Shown one piece after another: positions 7,638-15,537 of a stretch of DNA of 64,000 bases. The stretch is taken from contig CP141893.1 of assembly GCA_036871055.1 (NCBI GenBank), forward strand, positions 558,001 to 622,000. The letters run 5' to 3'. The notes under the pieces are model-generated. The model ran no database searches. It saw nothing but the letters and a program-made list of their open reading frames with translations, and was not told the origin of the DNA. Origin of the DNA: Bisbaumannia sp015645095 (lineage in GTDB: Bacteria > Pseudomonadota > Gammaproteobacteria > Pseudomonadales > Halomonadaceae). Every line of letters begins with the position of its first letter. Position 1 is the stretch's first letter. The position numbers and the translations under genes were made by a program.

Positions 7638-9488
7638 TTAGATCCGGAGCGTCTTCAGCGGCTTGCCGCCATGAGTCAGGTTGACCATGGCGCGGGTCAC
7701 CAGCAGGGCCGTGAACATCGAGGTCATGATCCCCAGCGACAGGGTCACCGCGAAGCCCTTGACCGGGCCGGTGCCGATGGAGAACAGGATCACCGCCACC
7801 AGCAGGGTGGTGATATTGGCATCGATGATCGAGGTGAAGGCGCGCTCGTAGCCGGCATGGATCGCTTGCTGCACCGAGAGTCCGCCCCGTAGCTCCTCGC
7901 GTATGCGCTCGAAGATCAGCACGTTGGCATCCACCGCCATGCCCAGGGTCAGCACGATACCGGCGATGCCGGGCAGGGTCAGGGTGGCGCCGAGCAGCGA
8001 CATGGCGGCCACCAGCAGCATCAGGTTGATGGCCAGGGCCAGGTTGGCAATGATGCCGAACACCTTGTAGCGGATCAGCATGAACAGCACCACCAGCAGC
8101 AGGCCGATCATCACCGACATCACCCCGCGGTCGATGTTGTCCTGCCCCAGGCTCGGCCCGATGGTGCGTTCCTGGACGAAGTAGATGGGCGCCGCCAGGG
8201 AGCCGGAGCGCAGCAGCAGGGCCAGTTCCGCCGCCTCGGTGGGGGAGTCGAGGCCGGTGATGCGGAAGCTGTTGCCCAGTGCGCTCTGGATGGTCGCCAG
8301 GCTGATCAGGCCGCGTTCGGTGTAGGGATCGCGGACCACCACCTCTTCGCCATCTTCCAGCACCACCCGGTCACGGGTCTTGTGCTCGATGAAGAGCACC
8401 GCCATGTTGCGGCCGATATTGGTGCGGGTGGCGCGGTTCATCAGGGTGCCGCCGGTGCCGTCCAGGTTGATATTGACCTGGGGGCGGCCGTTCTCGTCGA
8501 AGCTGCGGCTGGCGCTGGAGACGCTGTCACCGGTGATGATGACGTCGCGCATCAGGTCGGCGCTGCGCGAAGGATCGTTGCGGAAGCTGAAACGCTCGGT
8601 CTCGGCGTCCGGGGTGTCCGGGCGCGCCTCGAGGCGGAACTCCAGGTTGGCGGTGGCACCCACCACCCGCTTGGCGGCGGCGGTATCCTGCACGCCGGGC
8701 AGCTCCACCACGATGCGGTTGGGGCCCTGGCGCTGCACCATGGGCTCGGCCACCCCCAGCTCGTCCACCCGGTTACGCAGGGTGGTGAGGTTCTGGTTGA
8801 CGGCGTAGTCCTGGATCTCGTTGACCGCCTGGTCGGTGAGGCTCATGGCCAGGGCCGCACCACGACCGTTGCCGACGTTCTCGTAGTCGAAGTCGCGGAA
8901 CTCGCGGCTGATCAGCCGGCGGGCGGTGTCGCGATCCTCGTCGTTGATGAACGACAGGGTCAGGGTGCGTCCCTCGATCTCGGTGCCGCGGTAGCGGATG
9001 CGCTCGCCGCGCAGCAGCTCGCGCATGGCGCTGGCGTTGACCTCGAGGCGCTGGGTCAGGGCCGCGTCCATGTCCACCTCGAGGAGGAAGTGCACGCCGC
9101 CGCGCAGGTCCAGGCCCAGGGTCATGGGGGAGGCGGCCAGGCTGGAGAGCCAGGCGGGGGTCGACTCGGCCAGGTTGATGGCCACCACCTGGTCGTCATC
9201 CACCAGGCCGGAGATGATCTCCCGGGCCGGTAGCTGGTCATCGGCGTGCAGCAGGCGAATCAGGGTGGTGTCGCCGCTCTGCTCGCTGGCCTTGACGGCG
9301 ATGCCGGCCTCTTCCAGGGCGCGTTCGATGCGGGACAGGTGACGCTCGTCGAGGGCGATATCGCTGCGGGAGCTGCTGATCTGAACGGCGGGGTCTTCCG
9401 GATAGAGGTTGGGAAGGGCGTAGATCAGGCCGACGAGTAGAACCAGAAGTATAAGGAGATACTTCCACAGGGGGTAACGGTTGAGCAT
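7638..9488 (-). CDS. secD: Protein translocase subunit SecD
   Basis: 616-residue inner-membrane component of the SecDF-YajC complex. It has an N-terminal TM segment (residues about 8-27), a large periplasmic P1 domain opening with LGLDLRGGVHFLLEV, and six TM segments in the last 170 residues. The conserved GMAVDANVLIFERIREE forms the proton-relay region. Gene order yajC-secD-secF matches other gammaproteobacteria. Confidence 0.97.
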   Translation of the reverse strand: MLNRYPLWKYLLILLVLLVGLIYALPNLYPEDPAVQISSSRSDIALDERHLSRIERALEEAGIAVKASEQSGDTTLIRLLHADDQLPAREIISGLVDDDQVVAINLAESTPAWLSSLAASPMTLGLDLRGGVHFLLEVDMDAALTQRLEVNASAMRELLRGERIRYRGTEIEGRTLTLSFINDEDRDTARRLISREFRDFDYENVGNGRGAALAMSLTDQAVNEIQDYAVNQNLTTLRNRVDELGVAEPMVQRQGPNRIVVELPGVQDTAAAKRVVGATANLEFRLEARPDTPDAETERFSFRNDPSRSADLMRDVIITGDSVSSASRSFDENGRPQVNINLDGTGGTLMNRATRTNIGRNMAVLFIEHKTRDRVVLEDGEEVVVRDPYTERGLISLATIQSALGNSFRITGLDSPTEAAELALLLRSGSLAAPIYFVQERTIGPSLGQDNIDRGVMSVMIGLLLVVLFMLIRYKVFGIIANLALAINLMLLVAAMSLLGATLTLPGIAGIVLTLGMAVDANVLIFERIREELRGGLSVQQAIHAGYERAFTSIIDANITTLLVAVILFSIGTGPVKGFAVTLSLGIMTSMFTALLVTRAMVNLTHGGKPLKTLRI

Positions 9489-9570
9489 GCAAGCCCTGCC
9501 TTGTTGCTAACGCAAGAAATGGCGGATGCCGGGCGGGGGAAACCGCCCGGCGTGGCCGGGCGGTCGAGGA

Positions 9571-9900
9571 TCAGATGGACTTGATGGTGCCCTTGGGCAG
9601 CACCGCCGCAACGGCGTTCTTCTGTACATTGACCTCGGTACCGTCGGCGACTTCCATGCTGATGAACTCGTCGTTCACCTTGGTGATACGACCCACCAGG
9701 CCGCCACCGATGACGATCTCGTCACCCTTGGAGAGGCCGCCGATCAGCTGCTTGTGCTGTTTGGCCCGCTTGGCCTGGGGGCGCCACAGCAGGAAGTAGA
9801 AGATCAGCACGAAGCCGACCAGCATCACGATCTGGGCGATACCGCCACCCGCGGCGGCGCCACCTTCGGCATGGGCCGGAGCGATGAGGAAATCCAGCAT
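9571..9900 (-). CDS. yajC: Preprotein translocase accessory subunit YajC
   Basis: 109-residue single-pass membrane protein that associates with SecDF. A TM segment (IVMLVGFVLIFYFLLW, about residues 24-40) is followed by the family motif RPQAKRAKQH and a cytoplasmic beta-rich domain. It lies between tgt and secD on the same strand, the standard queA-tgt-yajC-secD-secF order. Confidence 0.95.
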   Translation of the reverse strand: MLDFLIAPAHAEGGAAAGGGIAQIVMLVGFVLIFYFLLWRPQAKRAKQHKQLIGGLSKGDEIVIGGGLVGRITKVNDEFISMEVADGTEVNVQKNAVAAVLPKGTIKSI

Positions 9901-9979
9901 GGGTTAGTGTCTCCTGGACAGGTTGGAAATCGTATGCCGCGGGGAGTTCCCGCGGCGGGGGGCAAACTGCGCCGCCGGG

Positions 9980-11116
9980 TTATTGCGGAGCCTCGGGAAC
10001 CGGCAGCCCCCGGCGCGCATAGTAGTCTTCCACGAAGTTCGCCAATGTACCCGCTTCGATAGCCCCGCGCAAACCGGCCATCAGGCGCTGATAGTGGCGC
10101 AAGTTATGGATCGTATTGAGCATTGAACCGAGCATCTCGCCGCAGCGATCCAGGTGGTGCAGGTAGGCCCGGGAGAAGTTCTGGCAGGTGTAGCAGTCGC
10201 AGTCCTCTTCCAGGGGGCGAGTGTCGTGGCGATGCTTGGCATTGCGGATCTTGACCGTGCCCTCGAAGGTGAAGAGGTGGCCGTTGCGGGCGTTGCGGGT
10301 GGGCATCACGCAGTCGAACATGTCGACGCCGCGGCGCACTCCCTCGACCAGATCCTCCGGCTTGCCCACGCCCATCAGGTAGCGGGGCTTGTCCTCCGGC
10401 ATCCAGGTGGGCAGGTAGTCGAGGACCTTGATCATCTCTTCCTTGGGTTCGCCCACCGAGAGGCCGCCGATGGCCAGGCCATCGAAGCCGATCTCCAGCA
10501 GGCTGTCCAGGGAGCGGCGGCGCAGCGCCGGGTACATGCCGCCCTGGATGATCCCGAACAGCGCCGAGGGGGAGTCGCCATGGGCCTCCCGGGAACGCTT
10601 GGCCCAGCGCAGGGAACGCTCCATGGAGAGCTCGGCCTCCCGCTCGGTGGCCGGGTAGGGGGTGCACTCGTCGAAGATCATCACCACGTCGGAACCCAGG
10701 GAGCGCTGCACCGCCATGGACTCCTCGGGACCCATGAAGACCTTGGCGCCATCCACCGGCGAGCGGAAGTGCACGCCCTCCTCGGTGATCTTGCGCATCT
10801 CGCCCAGGGAGAAGACCTGGAAGCCGCCGGAGTCGGTGAGGATCGGCTTGTCCCACTGGGCGAAATCGTGGAGGTCGCCGTGGGCCTCGATCACCTCGGT
10901 GCCGGGGCGCAGCCAGAGATGGAAGGTGTTGCCGAGGATGATCTCGGCACCGATCTCCTTCACCGAGGCCGGGGTCATGCCCTTGACGGTACCGTAGGTG
11001 CCCACCGGCATAAAGGCCGGGGTCTCCACGGTGCCGCGGGGGAAGGTCAGGCGGCCACGCCGCGCCCGGCCATCGCTGGCCAGGTGCTCGAAGGTCATGA
11101 AGCAGTCGTTACGCAT
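9980..11116 (-). CDS. tgt: Queuine tRNA-ribosyltransferase
   Basis: Exchanges guanine-34 for preQ1 in GUN-anticodon tRNAs. The 378-residue protein shows the catalytic aspartates in LTDSGGFQVFSLGEMR and FDCVMPTRNARNGHLF, and the zinc site in CDCYTCQNFSRAYLHHL. The start at 11116 gives MRNDCFMTFEHLASDGRARRG; an internal ATG six codons later is an alternative. It follows queA by 28 bp, so the two queuosine steps are co-transcribed. Confidence 0.97.
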   Translation of the reverse strand: MRNDCFMTFEHLASDGRARRGRLTFPRGTVETPAFMPVGTYGTVKGMTPASVKEIGAEIILGNTFHLWLRPGTEVIEAHGDLHDFAQWDKPILTDSGGFQVFSLGEMRKITEEGVHFRSPVDGAKVFMGPEESMAVQRSLGSDVVMIFDECTPYPATEREAELSMERSLRWAKRSREAHGDSPSALFGIIQGGMYPALRRRSLDSLLEIGFDGLAIGGLSVGEPKEEMIKVLDYLPTWMPEDKPRYLMGVGKPEDLVEGVRRGVDMFDCVMPTRNARNGHLFTFEGTVKIRNAKHRHDTRPLEEDCDCYTCQNFSRAYLHHLDRCGEMLGSMLNTIHNLRHYQRLMAGLRGAIEAGTLANFVEDYYARRGLPVPEAPQ

Positions 11117-11144
11117 GGGAATCTCTACATAAAGGCAAGGGAGC

Positions 11145-12176
11145 TCAGGCGCTTCGGCGAGTCAGGAACATCGCATCGCCGTAGCTGAAGAAGGCGTAGC
11201 GCTCGTGCACCGCCTCCCGGTAGGCCGCCATCACGCTGTCATAGCCGGCGAAGGAGGAGACCAGCATCAGCAGGGTCGACTCCGGCAGGTGGAAGTTGGT
11301 GATCAGGCCGTCCACGCAGCGCCACTCATAGCCGGGATAGATGAAGATATCGGTGTCGCCCTGCAGCGGGGCGATCTCGCCGCCGGCGCTGGCGCTCTCC
11401 AGGCAGCGTACGCTGGTGGTGCCCACGGCGATCACCCGGCGGCCGGCGGCCTTGGCGGCACGCACCTGCTCGCAGACCGCCTCGCTCACCTCCACCCACT
11501 CGCTGTGCATCTGGTGCTCGCGGATATCGTCGGCGCGCACCGGCTGGAAGGTACCGGCGCCCACGTGCAGGGTGACGAAGGCGCTCTCCACGCCCTTGGC
11601 GGCGAGGCGCTCGAGCAACGGCTCATCGAAGTGCAGCCCCGCGGTGGGGGCGGCCACGGCACCGTCGCGGCGGGCATAGACGGTCTGGTAACGGTCGCGG
11701 TCGCTGAGTTCGTCATCGCGGGTGATATAGGGCGGCAGCGGCATATGGCCGTGGCGCTCGAGCAGCTCGATCATCGGCGTCTCGCCGAGGAAGCGCAGCT
11801 CGAACAGCGCCTCGCGACGCCCCTCCACCACCGCCCGGATGCCGCCCTCGAAATGCAGCTCGGTGCCCGGCTTGGGAGACTTGCTGGCGCGCAGATGGGC
11901 CAGGCCGCGATGGGCGTCCAGGGGCCGCTCCAGCAGCATCTCCACCTTGCCGCCGCTGGCCTTGTGGCCATGCAGGCGGGCGGGGATTACCCGGGTGTCG
12001 TTGAACACCAGCAGGTCGCCGGGAACCAGCAGCTCGAGCAGGTCGGGGAAACGGCGATGGGCCAGCTCGCCGCTGTCACCATCCACGCACAACAGACGAC
12101 AGTCGCTGCGCTGCTCGGAGGGATAACGGGCGATCAGCTCCTCGGGGAGCTCATAGTGAAAGTCGGCGCGCTGCAT
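11145..12176 (-). CDS. queA: S-adenosylmethionine:tRNA ribosyltransferase-isomerase QueA
   Basis: Builds epoxyqueuosine on tRNA by transferring the ribosyl part of SAM to preQ1-34. The 343-residue protein begins MQRADFHYELPEELIARYP. Family motifs are LLVFNDTRVIPARL, VAAPTAGLHFDEPLLE, LHVGAGTFQPVR and NFHLPESTLLMLVSSF. It is first gene of the queA-tgt-yajC-secDF run and divergent from the tRNA-Leu gene. Confidence 0.97.
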   Translation of the reverse strand: MQRADFHYELPEELIARYPSEQRSDCRLLCVDGDSGELAHRRFPDLLELLVPGDLLVFNDTRVIPARLHGHKASGGKVEMLLERPLDAHRGLAHLRASKSPKPGTELHFEGGIRAVVEGRREALFELRFLGETPMIELLERHGHMPLPPYITRDDELSDRDRYQTVYARRDGAVAAPTAGLHFDEPLLERLAAKGVESAFVTLHVGAGTFQPVRADDIREHQMHSEWVEVSEAVCEQVRAAKAAGRRVIAVGTTSVRCLESASAGGEIAPLQGDTDIFIYPGYEWRCVDGLITNFHLPESTLLMLVSSFAGYDSVMAAYREAVHERYAFFSYGDAMFLTRRSA

Positions 12177-12299
12177 GGCGGTTCGGGCTCGTTCGGCTCG
12201 GTGGCAGGGAGTGAGACTCGGGCGCCGGGCGCCCGGAAAAAACGCGCCCTAGGATACCCTGTCCTGACCGGCAAGTCAGGCCGTCCGGCGCATTCTCGA

Positions 12300-12327
12300 T
12301 TGACCTGCCCGGCCCGCTGCGTATAAT
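12300..12327 (+). promoter_or_regulatory. Strong sigma-70 promoter of tRNA-Leu
   Basis: TTGACC (-35, 12300-12305) and a perfect TATAAT (-10, 12322-12327) have a 16-bp spacer, placing the transcription start a few bases upstream of the tRNA gene. The GC-rich segment after the -10 resembles a stringent discriminator. Confidence 0.8.
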
Positions 12328-12338
12328 GCCACGCCGTT

Positions 12339-12425
12339 GCCGGTGTGGCGGAATTGGTAGACGCAGCGGATTCAAAATCCGCCGGGTGCAAGCCCTTGTC
12401 GGTTCGAGTCCGACCACCGGTACCA
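12339..12425 (+). tRNA. tRNA-Leu (anticodon CAA)
   Basis: 87-nt class II tRNA including an encoded CCA. The acceptor GCCGGTG pairs with CACCGGT (first pair is a G-U wobble). The anticodon stem GCGGA/TCCGC encloses the loop TTCAAAA, giving anticodon CAA. The T arm contains GGTTCGAGTCC, and a long variable arm is present. It reads UUG leucine codons. Confidence 0.97.
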
Positions 12426-12431
12426 CTTGAA

Positions 12432-12460
12432 AAACAGTCGCTTACGAGCGGCTGTTTGCG
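12432..12460 (+). terminator. Rho-independent terminator of tRNA-Leu
   Basis: 11-bp stem AAACAGTCGCT / AGCGGCTGTTT (one G-T pair) with tetraloop TACG, starting six bases after the tRNA CCA and followed by GCGTTT. From here to 12616 there is only non-coding sequence in which I see no further feature. Confidence 0.75.
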
Positions 12461-12616
12461 TTTACCCCCTCCCTGTTTTTAGTGCGTGGTCGCGGTTGAG
12501 CCGCAGATGGCTGCATTCGGGCGTGGCAGCCTGGCTGCAAATTGATGCTCCTTCCTAGCTGTCAGCGTAGTTGTCACCTAGCCGGATGATGGTGATCAAG
12601 ATGCGCTAATGACAAA

Positions 12617-12645
12617 AAGCCCTGGCCGAAGGGCCAGGACTTTGT
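12617..12645 (-). terminator. Rho-independent terminator of the DUF2335 gene
   Basis: On the minus strand, a CCTGGCC / GGCCAGG stem with a 4-nt loop is followed by GCTTTTTGTC. It lies about 30 bp after the DUF2335 stop codon. Confidence 0.75.
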
Positions 12646-12674
12646 CAGCAATCTGAACTCCCGCCGTGGCGAGG

Positions 12675-13295
12675 CTAGTCGGTATTCTTGTCGTCTTCAG
12701 AAGCTGGCTGGGCGCCTTTCGTCGCTTGCTGCCTAGCTGCTAGTCCTTCTAGCACACGAGGGGCAACAAACAGGGCGACCATGCCAAACAGATCCAAAGC
12801 CCCGATGATGCCGGCTACCCAAGGGCTGAAAGGTGCAATGATGGCTGCGGCCAGGAGGCCAGAAAGTGCAATCGTCAGGCCGTAGCGCTGACCCCGCTTG
12901 TCCTTCTCGATAGCGCCATTCAGTCCGGCTTTCTGCATGTCATGGGTATGCTTCTGGTCATCCACGGCCATCTGCAAGATGACCTTGCGAGTCGGCTCGT
13001 CATAGGCGTTGAACTGCTCGGCATGGGGCAGAGGGCCGCTGTACATGGTCTGCTGCTGCCGAAATGCCAGCATCTGGTGAGGTGGCTCGTCCTCTACCAG
13101 CATGTCAGCCAGGGCTTCTTGCTGGCTGGGAGTCAGTTGCCCACTCTTCAACCCTTGAACCAGAGCATCGGCATCTGCTTCGGGCTCAAGGTACTCCTCG
13201 ACTGCCTGTGCCTCCGGATCCCTTCCGGAGGCTTCGCTAGCCTTTGTACCGGATTCCGGTTCGGTGCCCTGTGGTTTCTGGCTCTCATTCCTCAT
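12675..13295 (-). CDS. DUF2335-type membrane protein
   Basis: 206-residue protein of unknown function. A hydrophilic acidic N-terminus (1-75) leads to the family signature QQTMYSGPLPHAEQFNAYD (about residues 80-98) and an amphipathic helix with HTHDMQK. Two TM segments follow (about 137-157 and 160-180), then a polar tail. DUF2335 proteins occur sporadically in bacterial accessory regions. The start overlaps the stop of the small gene upstream by 11 nt, so the two are translationally linked. Base composition is lower in GC than in flanking housekeeping genes. The location next to a tRNA gene suggests acquisition, but no integrase is seen. Confidence 0.75.
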   Translation of the reverse strand: MRNESQKPQGTEPESGTKASEASGRDPEAQAVEEYLEPEADADALVQGLKSGQLTPSQQEALADMLVEDEPPHQMLAFRQQQTMYSGPLPHAEQFNAYDEPTRKVILQMAVDDQKHTHDMQKAGLNGAIEKDKRGQRYGLTIALSGLLAAAIIAPFSPWVAGIIGALDLFGMVALFVAPRVLEGLAARQQATKGAQPASEDDKNTD

Positions 13296-13479
13296 GACTT
13301 AGCTTCTCGTACCCTTTGAGAGCCTTACGCAAATGATTGCCGGTATTTTGCCAGTGCTGGCCGATACGCTGTTGCGGCGTACCTTTCGGCATGTGCTCGA
13401 TGTAGTTGCCAGTGGGCCAAATTTCCATCACAGAGCCTACCGTCTGGATCGTGCGGCTGGTCTGGACGTGAATACGCAT
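13285..13479 (-). CDS. Small basic protein paired with DUF2335
   Basis: 64-residue protein starting MRIHVQTSRTIQTVGSVMEI, with a basic C-terminal half (GQHWQNTGNHLRKALKGYEK). GAGGAG lies seven bases upstream of the ATG at 13477-13479, which favours this start over one 13 codons earlier. It overlaps the DUF2335 start by 11 nt. I recognise no family. Its size and coupling suggest a partner protein, perhaps regulatory. Confidence 0.6.
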   Translation of the reverse strand: MRIHVQTSRTIQTVGSVMEIWPTGNYIEHMPKGTPQQRIGQHWQNTGNHLRKALKGYEKLSHEE

Positions 13480-13536
13480 GCTTCGACTCCTCGAAATCTC
13501 TATCGCTGTGCCGGACAAAGATCACAGGCGGATGTG

Positions 13537-13686
13537 CTATGCATTATGCGATAGCAAATCTTCAACCTCCAGTTGAGTTCTCATACCGATGATGCCGTAA
13601 TCAAGGCGACCAGTATTCATTTCCACGCCCTGGCGCTTCACGTCTCCTGAAGGGGTGACAAGAGTGGCAGGGCGCGGCACCTCCAT
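13537..13686 (-). CDS. Candidate small ORF, 49 residues
   Basis: An open frame from ATG at 13684-13686 to TAG reads MEVPRPATLVTPSGDVKR and ends LEVEDLLSHNA. It lies 57 bp upstream of and on the same strand as the DUF2335 cassette. There is no convincing Shine-Dalgarno; an internal ATG (MNTGRLDYGIIG) is an alternative start. It may be a third cassette gene or chance. The rest of the 13687-13848 stretch shows no gene. Confidence 0.3.
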   Translation of the reverse strand: MEVPRPATLVTPSGDVKRQGVEMNTGRLDYGIIGMRTQLEVEDLLSHNA

Positions 13687-13848
13687 GCTGATAGTCGTCG
13701 CCGACCATTACTCTGTGGATGGCTCGGTACCTAGGCGTATTCTCGACCCGGCCAGCCCGTTTCGCGGTTGGTTTCCGCCTTCCCCTGAGTCATGCTGGTT
13801 CCCGTTGGCGGCCTAGTGCCGTGAATTCATCGGGCAGGGGAGGTACCC

Positions 13849-14010
13849 ATGGGAGTCAAGACCTTCGCCGGGTTGCTGATCGGCCTGGGCGTGGTGCTGC
13901 TGGTAGTCGGCTGGTGGGCCTGGAATCCGGTGGGCTTCGTGGGGGCGGTGCTGATCGCGCTGGGTGCCGTGGTGCGTATGACGCGCCCCCGCGACGGGGA
14001 GTCCCGCTGA
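13849..14010 (+). CDS. Small two-TM membrane protein, 53 residues
   Basis: ATG at 13849 with GGGGAGG just upstream encodes MGVKTFAGLLIGLGVVLLVV and ends RMTRPRDGESR. Two hydrophobic stretches (about 5-21 and 28-43) are separated by GWWAWNPVGF, giving a helical hairpin with a basic tail likely in the cytoplasm. A Rho-independent terminator follows at 14075, so it is a stand-alone transcript. Function unknown. Confidence 0.6.
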   Translation: MGVKTFAGLLIGLGVVLLVVGWWAWNPVGFVGAVLIALGAVVRMTRPRDGESR

Positions 14011-14074
14011 GGGCGTCCGGCTATCGGAGGGGCTGTCAAAGCCCCTCGCAAAGGCTTATGATGCGCTGAATTCA

Positions 14075-14110
14075 CAGTCCTTCGCCCGCTTGCGGGCGGA
14101 GGGCTGTTTT
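14075..14110 (+). terminator. Rho-independent terminator
   Basis: A 13-14 bp stem (CAGTCCTTCGCCCG opposite CGGGCGGAGGGCTG) is followed by TTTT. It ends the small membrane protein transcript before rnk. Confidence 0.85.
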
Positions 14111-14165
14111 CGTTGGACGGTCGGTTTTTCGTCCATAGAGCGTTGACCGGCCTGTAGGAGGCACC

Positions 14166-14579
14166 ATGTCGTCACGTCCCGCCATTATCATCAACCGTCT
14201 CGATGCCGAGCGCCTGCAGCGGCTGATCGATGCCGCCAGCGACAAGGACCTGCCGGTGGCCGAGTCCCTGGAGGAGGAGCTGACCCGGGGCGAAGTCATC
14301 GACCCGGAGGATATCCCCGAGGATGTGGTCAGCATGAATAGCCAGGTGCAGTTCACCGACCTGAACCGCAACAAGCAGATGATTCGTACCCTGGTCTATC
14401 CTCATGCCCTGGCCGCCACCGAGGATGGCCTCTCGGTGATGGCGCCCATCGGCGCGGCCCTGCTGGGCCTGCGTATCGGCGATATCATCGACTGGCCGCT
14501 GCCGGACGGCAGCGAGATCAAGCTGCGTATCGATGCCATCTTCTGGCAGCCGGAGCGCGAGGGGCAGTTCCATCGCTGA
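14166..14579 (+). CDS. rnk: Regulator of nucleoside diphosphate kinase (Rnk, GreA/GreB family)
   Basis: The 137-residue protein has a short helical N-terminus and a C-terminal FKBP-like GreA/B domain. Typical segments are VVSMNSQVQFTDL, TLVYPHALAATEDGLSVMAPIGAALLGLRIGD and IDWPLPDGSEIKLRI. Rnk binds RNA polymerase near the secondary channel but has a coiled coil too short for transcript cleavage. A good Shine-Dalgarno (AGGAGG) precedes ATG 14166. It is monocistronic. Confidence 0.92.
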   Translation: MSSRPAIIINRLDAERLQRLIDAASDKDLPVAESLEEELTRGEVIDPEDIPEDVVSMNSQVQFTDLNRNKQMIRTLVYPHALAATEDGLSVMAPIGAALLGLRIGDIIDWPLPDGSEIKLRIDAIFWQPEREGQFHR

Positions 14580-14667
14580 GCCTGGCGGGGGAGGGCGCGC
14601 CAGCCCCGGTCTTGGTAGGCTTGGAGTACCGCGTTCGCGTCAATAATTCGAGGGAGGAGAGGGCAGG

Positions 14668-15282
14668 ATGCCATTGTCACTGTGGTTGTCATTGGCGGCG
14701 GTCTGCGCCATGGGGGCGGTCTCGCCGGGGCCCAGCCTGGCCCTGGTGCTGCGCCATACCCTGGGCGGCGGCCGTGCCCCGGGAGTGACCGCCGCCATCA
14801 GCCATGCCCTGGGGGTGGGGTTCTATGCGCTGCTCACCGTCTGGGGCCTGGGCGCCCTGGTGGCCCGCCAGCCGGCGCTGTTCCAGGCGATCACCTGGCT
14901 GGGGGCGGCCTACCTGGCCTGGTTGGGCATCAAGGCGCTGCGCGCCGGGCGCGGCGCCGCCCTGGCCGCCGAAGGCGTGGCCACCACGCCGCGCCAGGCG
15001 GCCCGGGAGGGGCTGTTGGTGGCCCTGGGCAACCCCAAGCTGATCCTCTTCTTCGTGGCCCTGCTGAGCCAGTTCGTCAGCCCCGAGATGTCGGTAGCGG
15101 CCAAGGCGCTGATCGTCGCCACCGCCATGATCATCGACGGTGGCTGGTACGCCCTGGTGGCGGTGGGCCTCTCCCATGGCCGGGTGCTGCCCTGGTTGCA
15201 GGCCCGGGCTCACTGGATTCACCGCCTTACCGGAGTGCTGCTGCTGGGCCTGGCGATACGCGTGATCTGGGGGCCCCTCTAG
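14668..15282 (+). CDS. LysE/RhtB-family amino-acid exporter
   Basis: 204-residue inner-membrane protein with about six TM segments. Family motifs near the N-terminus are MGAVSPGPSLALVLRHTLGGGR and AISHALGVGFYALLTVWGL; LLVALGNPKLILFFVALLSQF lies in the middle. Members export amino acids such as threonine, homoserine or lysine; the substrate cannot be told here. GGGAGGAGAGGGC lies before ATG 14668. The TAG stop lies inside the CTAG that borders the MITE-like element, so the element inserted exactly at the gene end. Confidence 0.9.
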   Translation: MPLSLWLSLAAVCAMGAVSPGPSLALVLRHTLGGGRAPGVTAAISHALGVGFYALLTVWGLGALVARQPALFQAITWLGAAYLAWLGIKALRAGRGAALAAEGVATTPRQAAREGLLVALGNPKLILFFVALLSQFVSPEMSVAAKALIVATAMIIDGGWYALVAVGLSHGRVLPWLQARAHWIHRLTGVLLLGLAIRVIWGPL

Positions 15283-15442
15283 CAGTCTGTCGGGTTTGAC
15301 CGATCGTCACGAGAACCACGGGTTTCGAGTCAAATTTATCGATCGATTGAGGCGAATAGCGGGCTATTTAACGAAATGGATCGAATGAAGTTGGCCGAAA
15401 GTCCGGGATTCGCAGCCGATTAGCGTTAAGTCCGACAGACTG
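15283..15442. mobile_element. MITE-like element with terminal inverted repeats and CTAG borders
   Basis: 160-bp non-coding, AT-richer insert. Its ends are CAGTCTGTCGG (15283-15293) and CCGACAGACTG (15432-15442), perfect inverted repeats, and both are flanked by CTAG. Duplicated CTAG/YTAR targets are typical of the IS5 group, so it may be a non-autonomous derivative. An internal palindrome AATAGCGGGCTATT is present. There is no ORF. A related end occurs at 42290-42309. Confidence 0.65.
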
Positions 15443-15537
15443 CTAGCGCCACCCCGCGTTGACGCCCCGCCTGGCACTCCGGCCCGCCCCTGTTAGGCTT
15501 AGGCTGATATAGCGAGCCTATCCCGGGAGAGAAGGGC

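Noticed and set aside
12134..12426. Short minus-strand frames across tRNA-Leu
   Set aside because: They read through a clear tRNA gene and its promoter; no ribosome-binding site.
12339..13720. Integrative element at tRNA-Leu
   Set aside because: The accessory genes lie next to the tRNA, but no integrase gene and no repeated tRNA 3' end were found, so an integrative element is not claimed.
13719..14069. 116-codon plus-strand frame
   Set aside because: It overlaps, in another frame, the well-supported 53-residue membrane protein with its strong Shine-Dalgarno, and its translation has the Arg/Gly-rich look of a GC-rich shadow.
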